Of a stretch of 64,000 nt of DNA, positions 50,314-59,965 are shown piece after piece. The notes below the pieces were generated by a model. It was not told the DNA's origin. It did no database searches and worked only from the letters and a program-made list of their open reading frames with translations. Positions within the stretch are counted from its first letter, which is position 1; every line of letters starts with the position of its first letter. Where the stretch lies: the NCBI GenBank assembly GCA_020059605.1, contig JAGVBT010000039.1, positions 1 through 64,000 of the forward strand, given 5' to 3'. The translations under genes were made by a program, and so were the position numbers. Source of the stretch: Deltaproteobacteria bacterium (GTDB lineage: Bacteria; Desulfobacterota; BSN033; UBA1163).

Positions 50314-51147
50314 TCATCCTTTCATTCCGCTGAGCATAAAACTTTCCACAAACTTTTTCTGAAAGACCAGAAAGAAGATCATCATGGGCGCTGTAACAAA
50401 GGCGGTCGCCGCCATCAGCAGGGTCCAATCCGCTCCGCTCTCCTGCTGAACGAACATCCCCAGTCCGATGGTGAGGGTCCGCACTTCGGGCGTATCGGTG
50501 ACAATAAGCGGCCAGAGATAATCATTCCAGTGGCTTACAATGCTGATGATCGAGAACGCGATCAGCGTGGGCTTGGCCAGTGGAATCAGGACGTGCCATA
50601 AGAACCGGAGCCCACCGCATCCGTCGATCACTGCCGCATCTTCCAGGGATCTCGGAATTTGACGGAAGGCCTGACGGAGAAGAAAGGTCCCGTACCCGGA
50701 GGCGAAGAAAGGAAGCATCATGGCGATCCGGGTGTTGAGGAGATTAAAATTTTTCAGGGTCAGAAAGTTCGGCAAAAAGGTGGCATGAATGGGTATCATC
50801 ATCTGAATGAGGAAGAGAAAAAAGAAAAATTCCTTGCCCCAGAAATTTCTTCTCGCAAAAACATAGGCGGCAAGGGTAATGGTCACCAATTGAACAGCCA
50901 GAATCCCTGTCACCACAATGATCGTGTTGATGAGATAGAGATGGAAGGGAGCCATCTCAAACATCTCAAGATAATTCTGGATGTTGATGGGCCAGGGGAT
51001 CCACTTCGGCGTTGGGGTAAACACCTCCGTGCGGAATTTCAACGAGGTGGAGAGAATCCACAGATAAGGGGCGACGGTAATCAGAGAGACCAGCATCAAG
51101 GCGAGATGGAGTCCTGTTCGATGTCTGAAGTTGCGGTTAAACTTCAT
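50314..51147 (-). CDS. ugpE: CUT1-type ABC permease (UgpE-like)
   Basis: A 277-residue inner-membrane permease with six hydrophobic segments. The EAA loop is IPRSLEDAAVIDGCGGLRFLWHVLIPLAKPTLIAFSIIS (about 165-203), the classical EDAAxIDGxG form of the second sugar-type permease. It overlaps the partner permease gene by 11 bases, so the two are co-translated. Confidence 0.88.
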   Translation of the reverse strand: MKFNRNFRHRTGLHLALMLVSLITVAPYLWILSTSLKFRTEVFTPTPKWIPWPINIQNYLEMFEMAPFHLYLINTIIVVTGILAVQLVTITLAAYVFARRNFWGKEFFFFLFLIQMMIPIHATFLPNFLTLKNFNLLNTRIAMMLPFFASGYGTFLLRQAFRQIPRSLEDAAVIDGCGGLRFLWHVLIPLAKPTLIAFSIISIVSHWNDYLWPLIVTDTPEVRTLTIGLGMFVQQESGADWTLLMAATAFVTAPMMIFFLVFQKKFVESFMLSGMKG

Positions 51148-52015
51148 AGTAGACTTTCCTCCCGATCACCCGGAATACCAGCCAGATCGCAAACAGCAGC
51201 CCAAGGATAAAGAGGGTGGTCAGGGTGGAACCCATCCCAAGATCCCAGAACCGAAAGGCGTGCTGGTAAATGTAGAAGACCAGTACGTTGGTCCGATCGC
51301 CGGGTCCTCCCTGGGTCATGATGAATACCTGATCAAAAACTTGAAAAGAGGAGATGATGGCGACGACGAAAACGAAAAGGGTGGCCGGCGCGAGCATGGG
51401 GAGGGTGATGTAACGGAACTTTTTCCATCCCCCGGCCCCCTCGATGGCCGCCGCCTCGTAATAATGGTTGGGGATGGACTGAAGACCCGCTAAAAAGATG
51501 AGCATATAATATCCGAAGTTCTTCCAGATGCTCATAATGATGATGGCGATCAGGGCGTATCGCATATCATAGAGCCACTCGATTCTCGGAACCCCCAGGA
51601 ACCCAAGGTAGTAATTGAAAATTCCCAGGCCCGGATTGAAGATCCAGACCCACAGCATGGCGGCTGCCACCATTGGAATCATCGTCGGGTAGAATAGGCT
51701 TACCCTGTAAAAACTCTTGATCGTTCCCATCTTCTGATTGACAAGAATGGCCAGAAAGAGCGCAAGGCACATGCTGACTGGAATGGTGGTGAAGGCGTAG
51801 ATGAAATTGTTTCTCAAAACGAGCCAGAACAGTGGGGCCTTGAAAACCTCCAGATAATTTGAGAACCATGTGAACGCGGGCTCGGGGGAACTCACATTCC
51901 ACCGAAACAGGGAGAGGTAGGCCGACAGGAAGACCGGGATAAAAGTGAAGACCCCCATGAAAAAAAGACCGAGGAGAAGATAACTATAACTGGTGAGTCG
52001 TTGTGTCCGCATCAT
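51137..52015 (-). CDS. ugpA: CUT1-type ABC permease (UgpA-like)
   Basis: A 292-residue inner-membrane permease with six hydrophobic segments and the EAA loop IPNHYYEAAAIEGAGGWKKFRYITLPMLAPATLFV (about 190-224). N-terminal FFMGVFTFIPVFLSAYLSLFRWN is typical of the first sugar-type permease. Together with UgpE it forms the channel for the ligand of the binding protein encoded 60 bases upstream. Confidence 0.88.
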   Translation of the reverse strand: MMRTQRLTSYSYLLLGLFFMGVFTFIPVFLSAYLSLFRWNVSSPEPAFTWFSNYLEVFKAPLFWLVLRNNFIYAFTTIPVSMCLALFLAILVNQKMGTIKSFYRVSLFYPTMIPMVAAAMLWVWIFNPGLGIFNYYLGFLGVPRIEWLYDMRYALIAIIIMSIWKNFGYYMLIFLAGLQSIPNHYYEAAAIEGAGGWKKFRYITLPMLAPATLFVFVVAIISSFQVFDQVFIMTQGGPGDRTNVLVFYIYQHAFRFWDLGMGSTLTTLFILGLLFAIWLVFRVIGRKVYYEV

Positions 52016-52074
52016 ACCGAACCGCCATTTTGACAGGTGGGAAGGGAGGAAATCTCCCTTCCCTACACAATGGG

Positions 52075-53373
52075 TTATTTGATCACTGCCTGGATCTCTT
52101 TCTGAGCGATCTTCAAGGCCTCCGCAGGGACAATCTTTCCGGCCGCCGAATCATCCAACTGCCTCTTCAGGATCTCCCTGACCTTCTGAAAATTCTTGGC
52201 CATCATCTTTCCGTGGGCAAACTTCAATTGATCCCTGGCGACCAAGTACTCGGGATTTTTGCTCACATGCTCTTTCATCACCGGGTCATCGTAGGCGCTC
52301 TGTCTTACAGCCACATAGCCGGAGGCCGCGCTCCATTCGGCCGTATTCTTGACATTCGACATCCATTCAATATATTTCCAGGCCGCCTCCTGACGCTCCT
52401 TCGGAATCTTCTTGGCGATCATCAGGTTGGCTCCCCCAACCGCCGCACCGAAGGTCTTCTTCTGCGGCATAAAGGTGACCCCGAAATCGAATTTGGCCGA
52501 TCGCTTCAAGAAAGTGAGAATGCCCGTGGAATGGTAAAGCAGGGCCGTTCTTCCCCCCACGAAATCGGGCGGAGTGGACCCCCAGGTGCTATGGGGAGGC
52601 CCCACCTTGAGGCGGTGTTTCAGCTCTACCCAGAAATCGAGCGCTTCGATAGATTCTTTTGAATCGAAATTCGCCGTCAATCCATCGGCGCTGATGAGAA
52701 AACTTCCGTTCTGCCTTACAAAGGCCTCGAACAACCAGTCATTCCATCCCCCGGAGATGGTCACTCCCCATTGCTTGACATCGCCCGACTTGGCGTCGCG
52801 CACCGTCAGTTTCGTGGCATAGTCCTTCAATTCATTCCAGGTCTTTGGCGGCTTCTCCGGGTCCAGTCCGGCGGCCTTGAAGACCTCCTTGTTCCAGTAA
52901 AGGACTGGGGTGGACCGCTGGAAGGGAATGCCATAGACCTTCCCGCCGATGACTGCATTCTCCCTGAACGGAGGGAAAAAATCGTCCCAGTACTCCTTCC
53001 CCAGCTTCTTGACATAATCATCCAGGGAAAGAACCGAATCCATCGCCAATAGCGTGGGAAGCTCGGAAATCTCCACCATAAAGATATCCGGCGGGTTCCC
53101 TGCCATAATCGCGGTTTGAACTTTCTGCATGGTCGGATCATAATCCCCCGAATAGACCGGGACGACCTCAATCCGGCCTTCATGCTCCTTGTTAAACTTG
53201 TCTGTCATTTCTCCGATCACCCTTGCCAGGGGACCGGCCACTCCCACGGGGTAATAGAAGGTCAGCCGGAGCAATTTTGGTTTACCTTTTTCCTTTTGAG
53301 CCCAGATTTCAGAGGTGCTCAAGAGGCCGGTGATAAAAAAGAAAACGGTGACAAGAAAAATGATTTTCCGCAT
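52075..53373 (-). CDS. ugpB: UgpB-like ABC substrate-binding protein
   Basis: A 432-residue periplasmic binding protein with a signal peptide at about 1-25 (IIFLVTVFFFITGLLSTSEIWA). It shares with E. coli UgpB the blocks PFQRSTPVLYWNKEVFKAAGLDP and PPKTWNELKDYATKL (about 145-185), and NTAEWSAASGYVAVRQSAYDD near 340, which favours glycerol 3-phosphate or glycerophosphodiesters over plain sugars. The neighbouring glpABC and HAD phosphatase support this. A sugar phosphate or polyol remains possible because of the isomerase and LacI genes in front. Confidence 0.86.
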   Translation of the reverse strand: MRKIIFLVTVFFFITGLLSTSEIWAQKEKGKPKLLRLTFYYPVGVAGPLARVIGEMTDKFNKEHEGRIEVVPVYSGDYDPTMQKVQTAIMAGNPPDIFMVEISELPTLLAMDSVLSLDDYVKKLGKEYWDDFFPPFRENAVIGGKVYGIPFQRSTPVLYWNKEVFKAAGLDPEKPPKTWNELKDYATKLTVRDAKSGDVKQWGVTISGGWNDWLFEAFVRQNGSFLISADGLTANFDSKESIEALDFWVELKHRLKVGPPHSTWGSTPPDFVGGRTALLYHSTGILTFLKRSAKFDFGVTFMPQKKTFGAAVGGANLMIAKKIPKERQEAAWKYIEWMSNVKNTAEWSAASGYVAVRQSAYDDPVMKEHVSKNPEYLVARDQLKFAHGKMMAKNFQKVREILKRQLDDSAAGKIVPAEALKIAQKEIQAVIK

Positions 53374-53475
53374 AGGACACCTCCTGGATTATTTTTTGAT
53401 TCCGGGGATCGCCCCCGGCACAACCTTTTTCTCTCCTCCTTTCTCCCTTGGACGGTCCAATGGTCCCATTTCGGG

Positions 53476-54297
53476 TCACGCTCTCCAGCGGGCGGTAGAA
53501 CCGAAGTTAAGAAATTGCATGGATTCCTTCAGGCCTCTCTGATAATCCTCTCCCCCATAAATCTCGATGATCCCTGTCCCCTCCCATTGTTGTCTCTTCA
53601 GTGTATCAATAAATTCCTTGATCTTGATCACGCCTCTTCCAAGCGGGAGATGCCCGTCCTCCGTTCCGGAGTTGTCGTGCAGATGGAGATGAACAAGTCG
53701 CTCTTCCAGGCTACGGGCCGTCTCGATGAGATCAAATCCCTGGAGGGCGGCGTGACCGACATCGATTAATCCCTTGACCTGCTCGGAGGGAAAGAAATGG
53801 ATGAAATCGGAGAAATCCCGGGCCCGGCGAAAGAGTGTCGAATCTTTCATCCCGATATTCTCGATAAGAAGAAGTCCTCCCGTTCCTTCTCCGGTCTCCA
53901 GAACCGATCGGATCAATCGAATCGAATTTTGAATCCCTTCCTCCCGCGGGGCATCCGGACGGGCAAGATGACCCGGATGGAGAACAACCCCTGAGCAGGA
54001 CAATCGTTCGGAAACCTCTATGGAGCGTCGATAGAGGCGAAGGGTCTCCGCAGCGATACGGCGATCGTTATCCGCAGGATTGAGACCTACTATGGGGGCG
54101 TGAAGAAAATAGGTCAATCCGTATGTTTCCTTCCAACCGAGCAGGATATCAATCTCCTCGTCCTTCAATCGGTCGGGGTGGAAGGCGGGCGAATCACAGA
54201 AGAGTTCGATAATTCTAAACCCAAGGTCAACGAGGCTTTTGGTGGCCTCAGCGATGGGGCGATGTAAAAGGGTCAGGGTGGAAACACCCACCTTCAT
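53476..54297 (-). CDS. sugar phosphate isomerase/epimerase-like TIM-barrel protein
   Basis: A 273-residue protein of the xylose-isomerase-like TIM-barrel group: MKVGVSTLTL at the first strand, ELFCDSPAFH, VVLHPGHLARPD, LLIENIGMKDS, GLIDVGHAALQG, HLHLHDNSGTEDGHLPLGRG and GTGIIEIYGGEDY. The Glu, Asp and His residues in LLIEN, IDVGHA and LHDN are the usual metal ligands. Members are isomerases, epimerases or endonuclease IV relatives; a metabolic role is likely here. It lies 4 bases after the LacI gene and about 100 before ugpB. Confidence 0.82.
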   Translation of the reverse strand: MKVGVSTLTLLHRPIAEATKSLVDLGFRIIELFCDSPAFHPDRLKDEEIDILLGWKETYGLTYFLHAPIVGLNPADNDRRIAAETLRLYRRSIEVSERLSCSGVVLHPGHLARPDAPREEGIQNSIRLIRSVLETGEGTGGLLLIENIGMKDSTLFRRARDFSDFIHFFPSEQVKGLIDVGHAALQGFDLIETARSLEERLVHLHLHDNSGTEDGHLPLGRGVIKIKEFIDTLKRQQWEGTGIIEIYGGEDYQRGLKESMQFLNFGSTARWRA

Positions 54298-54301
54298 CGG
54301 A

Positions 54302-55330
54302 TCACCTTTTAACCTTTTTTTTTAATAACGGTGCGCAGGACTGGCGAACGACCAGTTCCGTCTCCAAGAGGATCCGGTGTCTCGAAGCCTGAAAGGGAAA
54401 CTTGGATAAAAGTTCGAAAAGAATCTCCGTAGCCTTCCAGCCCATCGTGTAAGCAGGTTGGTGAATGGAAGTCAGAGGGGGGGCCACGAATTTTGAAAAG
54501 GCGATATCGTCAAAGCCGGCAATGGAAACCTCTTCGGGGATTTTCTTCCCTATCTCTTTGAAGCCTTTCATCGCCCCGAGGGCCAGGATATCATTGGTGC
54601 AAAAGACGGCCGTTGGAGGGTAAGGGAGGGTCATCAACGATTCGACCGCCTTCTTTCCCTTCTCAAAGGTATATTCGGTCTGGACCACCAGGTCCGGGTC
54701 ATAGGGAAGGCCGTTTTTTTTTAAAGACCGCCTGTACCCCAACCAACGTTGATAACTTCGGTCGGACAGTGAAAAATCGAGGGCGATCATCCCCACCCGC
54801 CGGTGCTTCAGGCCGATGAGGAATTCGGTGGCCCGCATCCCTCCCTGAATATTATTCACTCCGACAAAAGCAGCCATGGGGTGTTTCGAGTGGCTGTAGG
54901 TCAAAACGAAAGGGAACCCATCCTTGATGAGGCCATGGACGATTTCCCCCTCCGGCTTATTGGTGGTAAGAACCAGCCCTTCCACCTGTTTCTCACGTAG
55001 GAGGCTGACCAGCTTCTTCTCTTTCTCGTAGAGGTAATCCGTATTCACCAGGATCACATGGTAGCCTTTTTCCGATGCATAATCCTGGATTCCCCGCGTG
55101 GATTCCGAAAAGATGGGGTTGGTGATGTTGGGAATGACGATTCCGATGGTCCGGGACCTTTTGGTTGAGAGTCCCATGGCGAGCGCGTTATAGACATAGC
55201 CGCAGGCCTCCATCGCCGTACTCACTTTCCGTCTGGTCCTCTCCGTCACCTTTCCTGGGTGATTGATCACCCTGGAGACGGTCGCAACCGACACATTGGC
55301 TCTTCGGGCCACATCGAAAATGGTAGCCAT
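54302..55330 (-). CDS. LacI-family transcriptional regulator
   Basis: A 342-residue repressor with the LacI headpiece at the N-terminus (MATIFDVARRANVSVATVSRVINHPGKVTERTRRKV, 1-36) and hinge helix (MEACGYVYNALAMGLS), then a periplasmic-binding-type ligand domain (RTIGIVIPNITNPIFSESTRGIQDYA; FVGVNNIQGGMRATEFLIGL; ISIAGFDDIAFSKFVAPPLTSI-like end region). It heads the minus-strand operon of isomerase, importer and phosphatase and probably represses it and itself through the operator at 55344-55357. The effector is unknown. Confidence 0.92.
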   Translation of the reverse strand: MATIFDVARRANVSVATVSRVINHPGKVTERTRRKVSTAMEACGYVYNALAMGLSTKRSRTIGIVIPNITNPIFSESTRGIQDYASEKGYHVILVNTDYLYEKEKKLVSLLREKQVEGLVLTTNKPEGEIVHGLIKDGFPFVLTYSHSKHPMAAFVGVNNIQGGMRATEFLIGLKHRRVGMIALDFSLSDRSYQRWLGYRRSLKKNGLPYDPDLVVQTEYTFEKGKKAVESLMTLPYPPTAVFCTNDILALGAMKGFKEIGKKIPEEVSIAGFDDIAFSKFVAPPLTSIHQPAYTMGWKATEILFELLSKFPFQASRHRILLETELVVRQSCAPLLKKKVKR

Positions 55331-55343
55331 AGTCTCTCCCGAA

Positions 55344-55385
55344 TGAAAACGCTTACATCTTATACGGGACTTTTCTTCTTGTCAA
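55344..55385 (-). promoter_or_regulatory. promoter and LacI-type operator of the Ugp-like operon
   Basis: Minus-strand TTGACA (55385-55380), 17 bases, TAAGAT (55362-55357). Directly after the -10 box, 55344-55357 reads tgaaaacgcttaca, which fits the LacI/GalR/CcpA-type consensus TGWNANCGNTNWCA completely. Autorepression by the adjacent regulator is expected. No second copy was found elsewhere in this operon. Confidence 0.7.
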
Positions 55386-55572
55386 GGGAAAAAGTAGGAA
55401 AGAAGGGAATCCCTCCCCGAGAGAGGACTCGTCCCCTTTCAAGGATGGCAGGGGTCGATAGGCGGGGTTTTCTAACCCCGTCTTCTTGAGACGGCGGGCA
55501 ACTTTCGGCGGGGTGGGGAATTGGGTTTAAGGCCGGCGCGCGTGATCGCCGCAACGCGATCGGGCGACAGCA

Positions 55573-56655
55573 TTAAGTCAGGGCGATACACTTTTCGGGA
55601 TCCAGAAACAGGAAGAGCTCCTCTCCTTCCTCCTGCCTCACGTCATAGGCAACCTGGACCCGGATCATGGTGCTGTCCACATTCACAAAAAAGTTCAGGA
55701 AGTTGCCAAGATAGGCTCGATGCTGAATGATGCCTTTGAAAAGATTATCCCGTCCGTCCGGCGGTTTGGCGAAGACCTCCACGTCTTCAGGACGGATGGA
55801 GACATAAACTTTCTGGTTCGGAAAGGCTGCCGCAGAGTCAAACACCCTGCAAAGCATCTTCTGACCAAATTCGGTTTGAATGTAAACCAGTTCCTTGCCC
55901 TTGGGAACTTCCACAATCTCTCCGGGGATAAAGTTTGTCGTCCCGATGAAGTCGGCGACAAACCGGTTCGCAGGCTTCTTATAGATCTCCTCCGGAACGC
56001 CGACCTGCACGATGTTTCCCGCCTCCATCACCGCAATACGGTCGGAGATGACCATGGCTTCCGCCTGGTCGTGGGTAACATAGACAGAGGTCATATTCAT
56101 TCGTCTTACGAGGCTCTTGATTTCAAACCGCATCCTCTCCCGCAGCTTGGCATCCAGGTTGCTGAGCGGCTCGTCCAGCAACAGCACTTTCGGATTCCTC
56201 ACAAGGGCCCTGGCAAGGGCAACCCGTTGTTGCTGACCGCCGCTGAGTTGCCCGGGATACCTCCTCCCCAGGCCTGTCAGCCCCACGGATTCCAGCGCTT
56301 CCATCACCTTCTCCTTGATCACGTGCCTGGGAAATTTCTGGATCTTCAGCCCGTAAGCGACATTATCAAACACCCTCAGGTGGGGCCAGACCGCATAGTT
56401 TTGAAATACCATTCCAATCTCCCTTTGCGAGGGAGGAACAAACCCTTGGGAAAACATCGGCTGACCATCGATGAGAATATCTCCGTCGTCGGGCTTCTCC
56501 AAACCTGCGATGCAGCGCAGGGTGGTGGTCTTGCCGCAACCGCTCGGCCCGAGCAGGGTTAACATCTCCCCTTTTTGCACTTCCAGGTAGATGTGGTTGA
56601 CCGCAACCATATTGCCGAATTTTTTTAAAAGATTCTCAATCTTGATGAAGGCCAT
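55573..56655 (-). CDS. FbpC/PotA-type ABC ATPase
   Basis: A 360-residue importer ATPase: Walker A GPSGCGKTT (about 36-44), Q-loop MVFQNYAVWPHL, signature LSGGQQQR, Walker B VLLLDEP with LSNLDAKLRERM, and a TOBE domain with VYVSIRPEDVEVF. The AVWPHLRVFDNVAYGLKI segment is common in the ferric-iron, thiamine, phosphonate and spermidine branch. Its start abuts the end of the fused permease gene, so the two are coupled. Confidence 0.88.
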   Translation of the reverse strand: MAFIKIENLLKKFGNMVAVNHIYLEVQKGEMLTLLGPSGCGKTTTLRCIAGLEKPDDGDILIDGQPMFSQGFVPPSQREIGMVFQNYAVWPHLRVFDNVAYGLKIQKFPRHVIKEKVMEALESVGLTGLGRRYPGQLSGGQQQRVALARALVRNPKVLLLDEPLSNLDAKLRERMRFEIKSLVRRMNMTSVYVTHDQAEAMVISDRIAVMEAGNIVQVGVPEEIYKKPANRFVADFIGTTNFIPGEIVEVPKGKELVYIQTEFGQKMLCRVFDSAAAFPNQKVYVSIRPEDVEVFAKPPDGRDNLFKGIIQHRAYLGNFLNFFVNVDSTMIRVQVAYDVRQEEGEELFLFLDPEKCIALT

Positions 56656-58338
56656 CTAATACCTCCCCCCTGATGAACCCCATGCCGCTCCAAGGATTCC
56701 CCCTCCGATTCGGGCAACGATCAGCAGGAGGATGAAGATGATCACGATCATAAGAAAAGCCATGGCTCCGGCGATCCCAAATTCCATCCCCCGGTGCCAG
56801 TTCAGATAGATGCCGATGGGTAATGTCTCCCATCCGCCCCTGTAAAGGAAGATGGCCGTGGAGATCTCCTGAAACGCCATGATAAAGAACATCACCAGAC
56901 CGACGAATACTCCTTTTAGCAACAACGGCAATGAAATATTGAAGAAGGTCCTGAATTTGCTCGCGCCCGATACCTCCGATGCCTCCTCGAGGGAAACATC
57001 GAGCTGCAAGTAGGAGGCATGGGCCATTCTCAGAAAGTAGGGAAGCCTGCGAATGAAGAGAGACAGGGGCATGATGATCCAGTGGGTGGCCAGCGGAATC
57101 CCTTCCCAGAAAGCAAGCAGGTAGCTCACGCCAACAGCAATTCCCGGGAAAGCGAGCATGAGGGTGATCACGAAGTCGAGCGTATCTTTTCCCGGGACCT
57201 TGGTCCGGGTGATCAGATAAGCGGCCGGCAGTCCAAAAGCCACTCCGAAAAGGAGGGCCACCCCGCTGAAAAGGAAAGAATTTTTTAGAAGAGCCGGGGT
57301 TTCAAGGAAGATGAGCCTGAAATTATCGAGAGTCCAGTAGGAGGGGAAAGGTTGTAACACCCACCTCCTTGAAAAGGCGGACAATCCCAGCACGATGGGA
57401 ATGAGCAAAACGAGAACGGCAATGAAAAACATGTAAGCATAAGAACTCACACGGGTCAATAGTCCGGGGTCGATAATTCTCCCCTCCAGGGTTGTGCCTT
57501 TCGAGAGGGCAGTATATTTCTTTCTCTCCACCCATGTCTTGGAGGCCAGGAAGATGCCTACACAGATGACCGACGAAACAACCACGGATACAATACCCAT
57601 GTATTTACGGTGCATATCCGTGAAGTGGTAGGCGATGTTGATGTAGGAAATCGAGGGAAGAAAATCGACTTGCCCGAAAATCAAAGGTGTCAGCCAATCC
57701 GTGAAGGGCCATAAAAAGACAATGACCGCACCGGCCAAGTAATTCGGGCTGGTCAGCGGCAGGGTGACGGTCAAAAACCTCTTGAAACCGCCCGCCCCCT
57801 CTACCTCGGCCGCTTCCTCCAGGGACGGGTCGATGTTGGTGAAACCGGCCGAGAGGCTGAGCACAATAAAGGGGAGAAGATGGAGCGATTGAATGAAGAC
57901 GAGGCCATGCAGTCCGAAGACGAAGTTAATCGGTTTGCTGATCAGACCCCAGTCCATGAGGAGGAGATTCATGGTCCCCATTTTGCCGAAAAAGACAATC
58001 AGGGCGAAGGCTCCGGCATAGGCGGGTAATACGATGGGAAGGAGGATGAGAGCGGTAAAAAGAACCTTCCCCCTCAGTCGATATCTGGCGAGAATATAAG
58101 CCAGCGGCAATCCGAGCAGGGTGGTAGTGATGAGCACCAGCACCGCTAAAAACAGGGTATTGACAAAGGTTTTGAGATAATAGGGGTCCTTAAAGAAGTC
58201 GATGTAATTTTGTATGCCATAATAATCGGTGCCGGCTATCTTAAAACTTTCAATGACCAGGAAGGATAGCGGATAAATGACAAAAAGGGCGACAACGAAC
58301 CACAGGATGGCAGAGATGATTAGGTTTCCTCGAGACAT
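56656..58338 (-). CDS. FbpB-type fused double ABC permease
   Basis: A 560-residue inner-membrane protein with about twelve hydrophobic segments made of two permease halves joined in one chain. The two EAA loops are visible: SLEEAAEVEGAGGFKRFLTVTLPL (about 180-203) and SLEEASEVSGASKFRTFFNISLPL (about 460-483). This fusion is usual for FbpB/ThiP-type iron and thiamine importers. A single gene thus supplies the whole channel between binding protein and ATPase. It lies 111 bases after the binding-protein gene. Confidence 0.9.
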   Translation of the reverse strand: MSRGNLIISAILWFVVALFVIYPLSFLVIESFKIAGTDYYGIQNYIDFFKDPYYLKTFVNTLFLAVLVLITTTLLGLPLAYILARYRLRGKVLFTALILLPIVLPAYAGAFALIVFFGKMGTMNLLLMDWGLISKPINFVFGLHGLVFIQSLHLLPFIVLSLSAGFTNIDPSLEEAAEVEGAGGFKRFLTVTLPLTSPNYLAGAVIVFLWPFTDWLTPLIFGQVDFLPSISYINIAYHFTDMHRKYMGIVSVVVSSVICVGIFLASKTWVERKKYTALSKGTTLEGRIIDPGLLTRVSSYAYMFFIAVLVLLIPIVLGLSAFSRRWVLQPFPSYWTLDNFRLIFLETPALLKNSFLFSGVALLFGVAFGLPAAYLITRTKVPGKDTLDFVITLMLAFPGIAVGVSYLLAFWEGIPLATHWIIMPLSLFIRRLPYFLRMAHASYLQLDVSLEEASEVSGASKFRTFFNISLPLLLKGVFVGLVMFFIMAFQEISTAIFLYRGGWETLPIGIYLNWHRGMEFGIAGAMAFLMIVIIFILLLIVARIGGGILGAAWGSSGGRY

Positions 58339-58449
58339 ATTTTAATCTTCTTTCTCGTTACGGTAAGGGCGAGCCGCAGCTCGCCCTTACCTCTCAATAA
58401 TTTGGCTTTTCTTTTCAATGGATGGAGTGAATCCGGCTTTCAAAACGAA

Positions 58450-59760
58450 TCACCGGGACGCGGCCACAAGCATTGCCCGGGCTTCGGAAGCGGTTAACCT
58501 CGCTGTAGCATAAGAGCCATCGAATTCGAAGAGCCTTCTGGCTTCCTTGATCTTCGCCTCCGCTTTGCCGACATCCACCCCTTTTTTCTTCGCGGCATCG
58601 ATTTCGCCTTCCACTTCCTCGATGAGAAAGAGACTGCTTTTCAATTCGCGAAACTTCCGGTATATCTCGAACTCAAAGTAACGGTTGACCTCATCCCAAC
58701 GCTTCGCGGCCAGCTCCAGATTGTAATCAATGAATCCCACCTTCAAATCCCAGAAAGAATCCACCCCTAAAGCATCACGAGCATGCTTGGCCATCGTCAC
58801 ACCTTCTTTTTCCCAAACGGAAAACTTAATATCTGTCCTTGCTGTAAAGTAACGCCCCTCCAGTACATACTTTTGTCCTTCCATGCTGAAGAGCCAGTCC
58901 AGGAATATTTTACCATTGGCCTCATTGGGAGCGTTTTTCAGCAAAGCGACCGCCTCGGGGACCAGGATCGTTTTATCAGGAAGCAAATCCCGCACGGGAT
59001 AACCATCCGCCCGTGCACTCATCGCATTCATCTGTGGTTGTGCAATGCCAATGGGAACCTCTCCCCTGCTGACCATGTGAGTGGTATCAACGCTTCCAGT
59101 GGAGAATCTGGCTAACTGAGCCGCCAGAAGCCGGTTGTATGCCCAGCCCTCTTTCTCCCCAAAAGATTGAAGATGGATTTCAATCACTTCGTGCTGTGTC
59201 CCTGAGGCATAGGGTAAGGTTTGGACGATCAAGTCTCTGTAAATCGGGTTAAGTAAATCCTTCCAGGTCTTCGGCGCCGGCAATTTTAATGCCTTCAGGA
59301 CCCTTTCATTATAAAGATTGGTCACGATCCAAGGCGCAAAACAGGTCCACATGAATTTTTCATCTTTAACCTTCATGCCGCCCCATTTATCCGGAATCTT
59401 GTCCCAATCCTTGGGTTTATAAGGAACAATGAAACCCTCTTTATCTAAAACCTCGAAGGCGGGAGCACCGGCCCCCAAAAATACATCTGCATCAGGCTTG
59501 CCCTTCCAGGCCCGCACCTTATCTACGCACACCGGCCATCCGCCGGGTCTGACGAAGGTGATCTCTATTTCCTTTCCGTAAGTCTTTTTGTAATATTCTT
59601 TGAAACCTTTCATCAAACTGTCAGAAAGCTCTTTGTAAACCGGACCGACCCATCCCACCTTCTCTTTCTGAGCCTGAACTTCAACCGGCGGCATTGAAAG
59701 CACCATGATCCATGCCAATAGTAACAGTGCGGTGATCTTAAAAATACCTTTCCCTTTCAT
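58450..59760 (-). CDS. FbpA-type ABC substrate-binding protein with C-terminal extension
   Basis: A 436-residue periplasmic binding protein with a signal peptide (about 1-30, ITALLLLAWIMVLSMPPVEVQA). The mature part looks like the iron(III)/2-aminoethylphosphonate group: KPDADVFLGAGAPAFEVLDKEGF, PKTWKDLLNPIYRDLIVQTLPYASGTQHEV, RGEVPIGIAQPQMNA and NAPNEANGKIFLDWLFS. The last 90 residues, after the usual end, form a charged helical tail (EEVEGEIDAAKKKGVDVGKAEAKIKEARRLFEF) that I would not expect in the family. The ligand is unknown. Confidence 0.85.
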   Translation of the reverse strand: MKGKGIFKITALLLLAWIMVLSMPPVEVQAQKEKVGWVGPVYKELSDSLMKGFKEYYKKTYGKEIEITFVRPGGWPVCVDKVRAWKGKPDADVFLGAGAPAFEVLDKEGFIVPYKPKDWDKIPDKWGGMKVKDEKFMWTCFAPWIVTNLYNERVLKALKLPAPKTWKDLLNPIYRDLIVQTLPYASGTQHEVIEIHLQSFGEKEGWAYNRLLAAQLARFSTGSVDTTHMVSRGEVPIGIAQPQMNAMSARADGYPVRDLLPDKTILVPEAVALLKNAPNEANGKIFLDWLFSMEGQKYVLEGRYFTARTDIKFSVWEKEGVTMAKHARDALGVDSFWDLKVGFIDYNLELAAKRWDEVNRYFEFEIYRKFRELKSSLFLIEEVEGEIDAAKKKGVDVGKAEAKIKEARRLFEFDGSYATARLTASEARAMLVAASR

Positions 59761-59901
59761 TGTAAACCCTCCTTTCAGTAAACCCTGTTATTTAGTAGAA
59801 AATTTCCCATCAAAGAAACCCCATCACCAATACAGTGAACTTCAACATGATTCGCCTCATTCACATCCCCCCTTCCTCTATCCCGGGTTCATTTTTTCAC
59901 A

Positions 59902-59931
59902 ATCTTATCTTACCCGTTAAAAAAATGTCAA
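59902..59931 (-). promoter_or_regulatory. promoter of FbpA-type importer genes
   Basis: Minus-strand TTGACA (59931-59926), 18-base spacer, TAAGAT (59907-59902). The leader to the ATG at 59760 is about 135 bases. Confidence 0.5.
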
Positions 59932-59965
59932 GAAAAAACAAATGGCCTCAGAAGATAAATAAAAA

